A stretch of 6,314 nt of DNA from Verrucomicrobiota bacterium (GTDB lineage: Bacteria; Verrucomicrobiota; Verrucomicrobiia; Verrucomicrobiales; Verrucomicrobiaceae), in contig VFKY01000317.1 of assembly GCA_009885275.1 (NCBI GenBank), positions 1-6,314 on the forward strand. Reading direction: 5' to 3'. The notes beneath the pieces are model-generated. The model made no database searches. It was not told where the DNA came from and saw nothing but the letters and a program-made list of their open reading frames with translations. This document shows, piece after piece, positions 1 to 5,900 of the stretch. The translations under genes and the position numbers were made by a program. Within the stretch, counting starts at the first letter, position 1; every line of letters starts with the position of its first letter.

Positions 1-109
1 GCGATACTTTATAAGGCGCTGATTTATAGCCCGCCCGACTTGTAGCACAGGCAGCAATACCAAGCCCAATCATGAAGATAGCCAAAAGAAGTAAGATGAG
101 CTTTTTCAT
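1..109 (-). CDS. Predicted lipoprotein, N-terminal fragment (gene runs off the left edge)
   Basis: Read on the minus strand from an ATG at 109-107, 36 codons stay open to the window edge, so only the N-terminus is visible. It begins MKKLILLLLAIFMIGLGIAA and then Cys21. That is a textbook lipoprotein signal: two lysines, a hydrophobic core of about 15 residues, and a lipobox I-A-A-C with the lipidated cysteine at 21. The mature part starts CATSRAGYKSAPYK, a flexible stretch typical after the lipid anchor. The protein is therefore expected in the inner or outer membrane, facing the periplasm. No Shine-Dalgarno sequence is evident before the ATG. The A/T-rich TATTAAT just upstream could belong to a promoter, but no good -35 accompanies it. 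The gene diverges from the acyltransferase-like gene. The function cannot be told from this fragment. Confidence is good for a lipoprotein start and nil for a role. Confidence 0.72.
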   Translation of the reverse strand, partial: MKKLILLLLAIFMIGLGIAACATSRAGYKSAPYKVS

Positions 110-152
110 AGGATATTAATACGTTTGAAGGTGCCCTGTGAGTAAACTTATT

Positions 153-176
153 GCCTAAATCCAATTAGTTTTAGGC
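153..176. promoter_or_regulatory. Inverted repeat in the divergent intergenic region, possible operator
   Basis: GCCTAAA at 153-159 and TTTAGGC at 170-176 form a perfect 7-bp inverted repeat with a 10-nt spacer. It sits between the divergent starts at 109 (minus) and 226 (plus), where a shared regulator site would lie. No run of T follows the right arm, so it does not look like an intrinsic terminator. Seven matching bases in an A/T-rich gap can occur by chance, and no regulator gene is visible nearby. Confidence 0.3.
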
Positions 177-225
177 TTGGGAAGAATATGGACATTCAGA
201 TGATCGTAGATAGCATTAATTGCCT

Positions 226-1326
226 ATGGCCAGCGATTTCCCCTCATCTTCCACGCAACGCCTTGTCTCACTTGATGCATTGCGCGGTTTTGACATGTGC
301 TGGATTCTTGGTTTGGGGGGTGTTTTTGAAGCTCTCGCGAAACAACTTATTCCCGACACTGCTCTGGCCCAACTCATTGACACTCAGTTTGAGCATGTAC
401 ACTGGGAAGGGTTTCATTTTGAAGATCTGATCTTCCCTCTCTTCCTGTTTATCGCCGGTGTCTCCATGCCACTCGCCTTGCCTAGACGAGTGGCTCGGGA
501 AGGCAAATTTGGAGCCATGACGCATCTTGCCATCAGAGCGCTGATCATTTTCATCCTCGGTGTCATCTATTCTGGTGGTTTAAATAATGGGTTCGAAAAC
601 ATCCGTTGGTTGGGGGTACTGCAGCGCATCGGTATCGCTTCAGCCGCAGCCGGAATGCTCTCACTAGTATTGCAAACTCGCGGGCTCATCATTGCCACTA
701 TTACCTTGTTGATCAGTTATTGGCTCATGCTTAAATTCATCCCAGTACCGGGCTACGGCGCGGGTGATTTTACCGAGGGCCATAACCTCACAAACTATCT
801 GGATAAAATCTGGCTTCCTGGTCGCAAATATAACGGTGATCATGATCCTGAAGGAATCTTGAGTACGATCCCAGCCATCGCCAGCGCCCTGCTTGGTATT
901 CTTGCTGGCCGTTGGATCATCAGTCCAGCGACAATGAACAGGAAGACGCTCATGCTAATCATGGCGGGACTCGTTTTACTAGGCCTCGGCTGGGCTTGGT
1001 CACCGTTCTTCCCTGTGGTGAAAAAAATCTGGACCTCCAGCTTTGTTCTCGTCGCGGGGGGCTGGAGCGCCATCCTGCTCGGCGTGTTTTACTGCATCAT
1101 TGATGGCTTAAACTGGAGGCGCTGGGCGACACCATTCGTCTGGGTTGGAGCCAATCCCATCGCGCTCTACCTAGCCAGCGGCCTCGGTTTTTTCAAAGCC
1201 ATCAGCGACCGATTGGTAGGGCATCCTGATGGAGCCTGGGATTGCCTCGTGCCAGTAGCCTCATTTGCGGTCATGCTTCTCGTCGCACGCTGGATGTATC
1301 AACGCGGCATCTTCATCCGCATTTGA
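226..1326 (+). CDS. Polytopic membrane acyltransferase-like protein (HGSNAT / DUF1624-DUF5009 type)
   Basis: This 366-residue, very hydrophobic protein with roughly nine or ten membrane spans belongs to the family of lysosomal heparan-alpha-glucosaminide N-acetyltransferase and its bacterial relatives. Hallmarks, numbered from the ATG at 226, are: RLVSLDALRGFD near 12-23; EHVHWEGF at 56-63 followed by DLIFPLFLFIAG; GVLQRIG at 130-136; DPEGILSTIP at 207-216; and WVGANPIALY at 306-315. His57 aligns with the HGSNAT histidine proposed to carry or relay the acetyl group (KHASWNG in the human enzyme). The family moves acetyl groups from cytoplasmic acetyl-CoA to an amino sugar across the membrane. 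The bacterial substrate is unknown; cell-wall or glycan glucosamine is a guess. An in-frame stop at 217-219 limits the start to TTG 220 or ATG 226. I chose the ATG, though neither has a clear ribosome-binding site. No sugar-metabolism genes lie beside it. Confidence 0.85.
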   Translation: MASDFPSSSTQRLVSLDALRGFDMCWILGLGGVFEALAKQLIPDTALAQLIDTQFEHVHWEGFHFEDLIFPLFLFIAGVSMPLALPRRVAREGKFGAMTHLAIRALIIFILGVIYSGGLNNGFENIRWLGVLQRIGIASAAAGMLSLVLQTRGLIIATITLLISYWLMLKFIPVPGYGAGDFTEGHNLTNYLDKIWLPGRKYNGDHDPEGILSTIPAIASALLGILAGRWIISPATMNRKTLMLIMAGLVLLGLGWAWSPFFPVVKKIWTSSFVLVAGGWSAILLGVFYCIIDGLNWRRWATPFVWVGANPIALYLASGLGFFKAISDRLVGHPDGAWDCLVPVASFAVMLLVARWMYQRGIFIRI

Positions 1327-1382
1327 ATCAGAGGGTGAAAAAGACGATTTCTTGGGGTAAGTCTGTCGCTGTCAGTTATCGA

Positions 1383-1438
1383 GCCAGCATGTTGTTATTG
1401 CTTTTTACATGAGATCTGGCAGCATGTAATTCCATGCT
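1383..1438. promoter_or_regulatory. Probable operator of the toxin-antitoxin operon: repeated AGCATG half-sites
   Basis: Three copies of one hexamer lie just upstream of the antitoxin. GCCAGCATGT (1383-1392) and GGCAGCATGT (1418-1427) are direct repeats matching at 9 of 10 bases, 35 bp apart. The second copy also pairs with CATGCT at 1433-1438 as a perfect 6-bp inverted repeat with a 6-nt spacer. The palindrome ends 6 nt before the antitoxin ATG. Phd/YefM-type antitoxins normally bind palindromes overlapping their own promoter, with the toxin as co-repressor, so this is the expected place for such a site. Binding is inferred from layout only. Confidence 0.5.
1404..1430 (+). promoter_or_regulatory. 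Candidate promoter of the toxin-antitoxin operon
   Basis: TTTACA at 1404-1409 resembles a -35 box (5 of 6) and TGTAAT at 1425-1430 a -10 box (5 of 6). The spacer is only 15 nt, shorter than the ideal 17, which lowers confidence. The -10 candidate overlaps the palindrome at 1421-1438, which fits autorepression. It would give a very short 5' leader before the ATG at 1445. Confidence 0.3.
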
Positions 1439-1444
1439 TAATTT

Positions 1445-1732
1445 ATGAAAAACAGCATCCAGATTCTCCTTGAGGCCATCCACCCCCTAACTGAATTCCA
1501 ACGCAATGCGAAGGCTCACCTCTCATGGGTCAACAAAACAGGAAGACCTGAGATCTTGACCGTGAATGGGAAAGCTGAAGCCGTACTCATGGGTAAACAC
1601 TCTTACGAGAAAATGGTGGAGGCCATGGAAGAACTGGAGACTCTTAAATCCATTCGTCGCGGCTTGAATGAAATGGAGAAAGGAAAGACGATTGCATCTG
1701 CAACCGTGCATCAAAGACTCAGGAAGCTATGA
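1445..1732 (+). CDS. Antitoxin, Phd/YefM family
   Basis: This 95-residue protein has the layout of Phd/YefM antitoxins. An N-terminal DNA-binding and dimerisation part runs to about residue 58, with the family signatures PLTEFQRNAKAHL (14-26), TGRPEILTVNGKAEAVLM (32-49) and a following SYEKM. A charged, helical tail (about 59-95) contains ETLKSIRRGLNEMEKGKTI, the kind of segment that wraps around and blocks the partner toxin. It should neutralise the toxin encoded next and repress the operon together with it, probably through the AGCATG sites in front. Its stop codon overlaps the toxin start (ATGA, 1729-1732), so translation is coupled. No clear Shine-Dalgarno sequence precedes the ATG. Length is close to the family norm of 75-95 residues. 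The family call is firm; binding of the adjacent toxin is inferred from gene order. Confidence 0.9.
   Translation: MKNSIQILLEAIHPLTEFQRNAKAHLSWVNKTGRPEILTVNGKAEAVLMGKHSYEKMVEAMEELETLKSIRRGLNEMEKGKTIASATVHQRLRKL
1721..1724 (+). promoter_or_regulatory. Shine-Dalgarno site for the toxin, inside the antitoxin gene
   Basis: AGGA at 1721-1724 lies four bases before the toxin ATG at 1729. It sits within the last codons of the antitoxin and supports the coupled start at the ATGA overlap. Confidence 0.55.
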
Positions 1733-2055
1733 GTAGCTACAAGGTCGAATATACTCTTGGTGCCCAAAAGGAACTTGAGGACTCTTACCGCTGGATAAAA
1801 GAACATGCACCTCAAGCTGCTGAAAAATGGCTCGATGAGTTGATCGGCAAGGTAGAGTCACTTGTCGAAAATCCCCTCCGGCATCCCATCGCACCGGAAA
1901 ACGAAAAATTCACCCGAGAAATTCGGCTTATGCTCTTTAGGAAAAGACGCGGGCAGTTCAGGATTTACTATACCATCGAGAAGCAACGCGTAGTCATTCT
2001 GTCTGTGCGTCGCTCAGCACGGAAGCCATTGGAAGAAGAAGATTTCACTATATAG
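1729..2055 (+). CDS. Toxin, RelE/ParE superfamily
   Basis: This 108-residue basic protein has the ParE/RelE toxin pattern. An N-terminal strand, YKVEYTLGAQKELEDSYRWI (4-23), leads into a two-helix hairpin (AAEKWLDELIGKVESLVENP, 30-49). A C-terminal sheet follows, with EIRLMLF (64-70), QFRIYYTIEKQRVVILSVRRSAR (76-98) and an acidic end. Members either cleave mRNA at the ribosome (RelE type) or poison DNA gyrase (ParE type). The sequence does not settle which. The helical hairpin and FRIYY...VVILSV core fit the broad ParE_toxin profile, and the basic residues R71-R74, R78, R94, R95 and R98 are candidates for nucleic-acid contact. The start overlaps the antitoxin stop as ATGA and has a good ribosome-binding site, AGGA at 1721-1724. 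The frame is intact with no truncation, so the module is probably functional. Confidence 0.88.
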   Translation: MSSYKVEYTLGAQKELEDSYRWIKEHAPQAAEKWLDELIGKVESLVENPLRHPIAPENEKFTREIRLMLFRKRRGQFRIYYTIEKQRVVILSVRRSARKPLEEEDFTI

Positions 2056-2089
2056 ATAATAACACCGCAACGTGGTCTGGCTGGCGCGC

Positions 2090-2854
2090 CTACTTCTTTC
2101 CTTCGTAGTTGATCATGACTCCTGTTTTGCCCTTATCAGTAGTAATGACCACATTCATGGTTGTTTTTCCATCGTCTTTGGTGCCATTGATAACGTTAAA
2201 CTCTCCTTCACCAGTCGTCGTAGTGGTAACCCCAGTTTCAAATCCAGCTTCTTTGAGCTTCGCTTCGTAGAAATCTTTAATCTTTGCGCCAGCGTCTGCG
2301 CTCTCTGCGATGAAAGCACCTGCAACCGCGCCATTTTTCTCCGAGCGCATCCCGCCGGGTTGCGATTTGAGATTGGGATACATCGGCACCCATGTCGGTG
2401 GCGCGACAGCTGCTGAGTTCGTTCCACCAATGATCACTTCTCCTTGTGGACCCTTCATAACCACGCCGCCTTTGCCTGCCACATCGGAACCATCAATACT
2501 CACTTCCTCACCCTTGGCATTCTTCATGGAGAACTTGCCCTTGGCGATATCGTTGAAGGACAAGGTCACCTCTTCTCCGCTTTTCTTGTTACGCACCGTA
2601 ATTTCCCCCTTGGCGTCATCCGTTTTTACGATGTCGACTTCTGGATTAAATTTCAAGGCCATCATCGCTGCTGCTTTCCCGGGATTATTTTTAAAATCGC
2701 CCGCCACATCCTTCACCATGTTGCAAGCCTTCATCATCAACAAAACGGCAATCAACACGGCCAATACAATCAAACCGCCACAACCGATACCGGCGATAAC
2801 AAGTCCGGATAGACCTTTTTTTGGCGCAGGCATGGTAGGTGGGGTATCATTCAT
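2090..2854 (-). CDS. Single-pass membrane protein of unknown function with short beta repeats
   Basis: This 254-residue protein starts at an ATG at 2854-2852 and has no enzyme motif that I recognise. A short Pro-rich cytoplasmic-type N-terminus ending in KK (12-13) is followed by one long hydrophobic span (about 15-41), so most of the protein should lie outside the inner membrane. Residues 55-72 (KNNPGKAAAMMALKFNPEVD) lead into about three imperfect repeats: ITVRNKKSGEEVTL (85-98), FSMKNAKGEEVSI (108-120) and VVMKGPQGEVII (131-142). Next come a linker, PPTWVPMYPNLK (152-163), and a C-terminal domain with FYEAKLKEAGFE (195-206) and a final beta-rich part. The NP..A...KFNP plus repeat plus WVP.YP pattern recalls uncharacterised proteins of other Gram-negatives, but I know no function. 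It converges on the toxin gene and diverges from dnaE. A TACAAT at 2880-2875 could be its -10 box, without a convincing -35. Confidence 0.82.
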   Translation of the reverse strand: MNDTPPTMPAPKKGLSGLVIAGIGCGGLIVLAVLIAVLLMMKACNMVKDVAGDFKNNPGKAAAMMALKFNPEVDIVKTDDAKGEITVRNKKSGEEVTLSFNDIAKGKFSMKNAKGEEVSIDGSDVAGKGGVVMKGPQGEVIIGGTNSAAVAPPTWVPMYPNLKSQPGGMRSEKNGAVAGAFIAESADAGAKIKDFYEAKLKEAGFETGVTTTTTGEGEFNVINGTKDDGKTTMNVVITTDKGKTGVMINYEGKK

Positions 2855-2999
2855 AGTTCTTAGTAGTGTGTTTTATTGTAAGGAAGCATGAAGTGTCCTC
2901 TGTTTCTGTGCAACCGCCTACTTCAAGTAAAAAGTTCAACCAACTGATCAGGCGCAGTTCTTGCGTAAGCGTCTACTTTGCCCTAAGCAAGAGGAACGA
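2855..2999. other. Divergent intergenic region between the unknown membrane protein and dnaE
   Basis: This 145-bp gap must hold the promoters of the minus-strand membrane protein and of dnaE, unless dnaE is read from further upstream. On the minus strand TACAAT (2880-2875) is a fair -10 match. On the plus strand I see no convincing -35/-10 pair before dnaE; TTGCGT at 2961-2966 lacks a good -10 partner. CTGATCAG (2944-2951) is a perfect 8-bp palindrome of unknown meaning. No RNA gene is recognisable. Confidence 0.5.
2991..2995 (+). promoter_or_regulatory. Shine-Dalgarno site of dnaE
   Basis: GAGGA at 2991-2995, four bases before the ATG at 3000, is the clearest ribosome-binding site in the window. 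It fixes the dnaE start, which also begins exactly where PHP-domain homology (FVHLHLHTEYS) is expected. Confidence 0.7.
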
Positions 3000-5900
3000 A
3001 TGTCCGACTCCTTTGTTCACCTTCATCTTCATACGGAATATTCACTGCTGGATGGAGCGGTGCGCATTCCTGATTTGATGAAGCGCGCCAAAGCGCTGGG
3101 TATGCCTGCGGTGGCTATGACCGATCACGGCAACCTCTTTGGCGCGATTGAGTTTTATCAGGACGCAAAGAAAGCCGGCATCAAACCGATCATCGGCTGC
3201 GAAGTCTATCTTGCTCCCGGTCCCATGTCTGAACGTAAGGATGTGCCAGGACGCAAACGTAGTTCTCACCTCACCCTGCTGGCGGCTGATAATGATGGCT
3301 ATGCAAACCTCGTAAAATTGGTGACAAAAGCACATCTCGATGGCGTGTACTCCAAACCTCGCATCGATAAAGAGGCTCTCGCGCTCCATGCCAAAGGGTT
3401 AATTTGTCTCAGCGGCTGCATCAGTGGCGAGATCAATGAATTCATCCTCAGTGACCGTGAAGACGAAGCACGCAAAAGCATCGGTGAGTTCTGTGACATC
3501 TTTGGCAAAGACAACTTCTATCTTGAGCTACACAACCACGGAATGGCGGCGCAGCACAAATGCATCGTTAAGTTGAACGAGTTTGCCAAAGAGTTCGGAC
3601 TGAAGACCGTGGCCGCAAATGATGTTCACTTCCTCAACAAGGAGGATCATGAAGCTCACGACATCATGATCTGCATCGGTACCGGTGCGAATGTTCATGA
3701 CGAGAAGCGACTTCACTATTCCCCGGAAGTTTACTTCAAGACAAGCGAGCAAATGCGCACGCTTTTTGAAGGCATGGAAGAAGCCTGCGACACTACGTTG
3801 GAGATCGCAGAGAAATGCAATATTTCGCTGACGCTCAATCCATCGAGTATTGAAAAGTATCCGCAGTTTGCGCCACCGGATGGCATCGATCGCAATGATT
3901 ACATGCAGGACCTCTGCCTCAAAGGCATGGTGGCCCGCTACGGCAATGACCGCGCGCTCAATGACACCATGCTGCATGAACGTCTGACCTATGAGTTGGG
4001 CATCATCAACAAGATGAATTTCACATCCTACTTCCTGATCGTTTGGGACTTCATCAAGTGGGCGCGCGATCACGGCATTCCCGTCGGCCCGGGTCGCGGT
4101 TCTGCCGCCGGTTCGCTCGTGGCTTATGTGTTAGGAATCACAGATCTTTGCCCCATCCGCTTCGGCTTGATCTTTGAGCGATTCCTCAATCCTGACCGCG
4201 TCTCCCCACCAGACGTGGACATTGACTTCTGTCAGACCCGGCGCCCCGAGGTCATCGAATATGTGCGACAGCACTATGGTGAGCGCTCTGTCAGTCACAT
4301 CATCACGTTCGGCACGATGGGCGCAAAGAGTGTCGTCCGCGATGTCGCCCGTGTTCTTGGTTGGAGTTACGGAGATGCGGATCGGCTCGCCAAGATGATT
4401 CCCACAGAGTTAAACATCACTCTGGATAAGGCGGTTGATAAAAATCCTGAACTTAAAGCAGCGCTGGAAAATGAATCCAACATCCAGCAACTCTGGCCGT
4501 ATGCGAAGTTCCTCGAAGGCATGATCCGCAATGCCGGCATTCACGCCGCAGGTATTGTCATTGGCGATCAACCCCTCGATAATTTTATCCCACTGACACG
4601 CGGCAGTGAAGATGAAGTGGTAGCCCAGTTCGCCATGGGTCCGCTGACTTATGTCGGCATGTTAAAGATGGACTTCCTGGGGCTCAAAACTCTCACTGTC
4701 ATCAATGATGCGGTGGGCTTTGTGAACCGTCGACTGCCCGAGTTCGACATCAATACCATCCCGCTGGACGATCGAAAAACTTATGAAATGCTTCAACGCG
4801 GAGAGACGGTTGCGGTGTTCCAGATGGAATCCGGGGGGATGACCAGCACGTGCTTGCAACTCGGTCCTGATCGCATTGAGGAAATCATCGCGCTTATCGC
4901 TCTCTATCGGCCCGGCCCGATGGACCTTATTCCTGACTTCATTCAGCGGAAAAAAGGCGAGAAAGCCGTGGAGTATCTCCACCCGCTGCTCGAAGACGTC
5001 AGCAAGGAAACCTACGGCATTCTTATCTATCAGGAACAAGTGCAGAAGGCGGCCAACCTGCTTGCAGGTTACACCCTCGGAGCCGCTGATTTGTTGCGTC
5101 GCGCCATGGGTAAAAAGGACAAAGCGGAAATGGATTCCCAGCGCGCCATCTTTGTCAAAGGTTGCTTAGAGGTAAATCAAATTCCCGAAAGAAAATCGAA
5201 TGAGATTTTCGATTTGTTGGAAAAGTTCGCGGGCTACGGCTTCAACAAATCGCACTCCGCTGCATATGGCATTGTGACCTATCGCACCGCCTATCTCAAG
5301 GCGAACTATCCTGTGGAGTTCATGGCTGCCGTGCTTTCCTATGAAGTTAATAGCACCGACAAGATTGCTGGATTTGTCTCCGAGTGTCAGCGCATGGGTA
5401 TCACCATTTTGCCACCTGATGTGAACCGGAGTATGCTTAAGTTTGCGCCCGATACCATTGACGATGGTACAGTGCCCAATGCCATTCGCTATGGTCTGTC
5501 CGCCGTTAAGAATGTCGGCGAAGCAGCGGTAATAGCGGCGATTACGGAACGAGAAAAGAACGGCCCCTTTCTCTCGGCGGATGACTTTGCCAATCGGGTG
5601 GATTCGCGACTCATCAACAAGCGTCTCATGGAATCGCTCATCAAGGTCGGCGCTTTCGACTTCACGGGTGATTCGCGCTCGGCCATCTTCTCTCACATCG
5701 ATAAAATTATTTATGATGCCTCGAATCGCCAGCGCGATGACAAAGCGGGCATGGTCAATTTGTTCGGTGACGATGTTCTTGGTGCCACTAAGAATTTCAT
5801 TCCCGCCGCCGATGCGCCGCCTCCTTGGACCAAGGAAGAGATCATGGCGTTTGAAAAGGAACTGCTCGGATTCTTTGTCTCCGGCCATCCCCTCGATAAT

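Noticed and set aside
188..430. Open frame from an ATG at 188 with GGGAAG in front, overlapping the acyltransferase start out of frame
   Set aside because: Past 226 it is a shifted reading of the conserved acyltransferase N-terminus (RLVSLDALRGFD lies in the other frame). The GGGAAG resembles a ribosome-binding site, but the peptide has no family features.
2083..2090. GGCGCGCC palindrome at the convergent gene junction
   Set aside because: It is a self-complementary 8-mer without a loop or T-run, so it is not a terminator, and a single copy gives no other support.
2310..2891. 193-codon plus-strand frame opposite the unknown membrane protein
   Set aside because: It is antisense to a frame with a clear membrane span and repeats, and its own product shows no coherent motif.
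2959..2992. TCTTGC / GCAAGA pairing that could hide the dnaE ribosome-binding site
   Set aside because: Only six base pairs close a 22-nt loop, which is weak and expected by chance.
2866..3078. Small plus-strand frame spanning the gap and the dnaE start
   Set aside because: It overlaps the well-supported dnaE start in another frame and lacks a ribosome-binding site or recognisable protein features.
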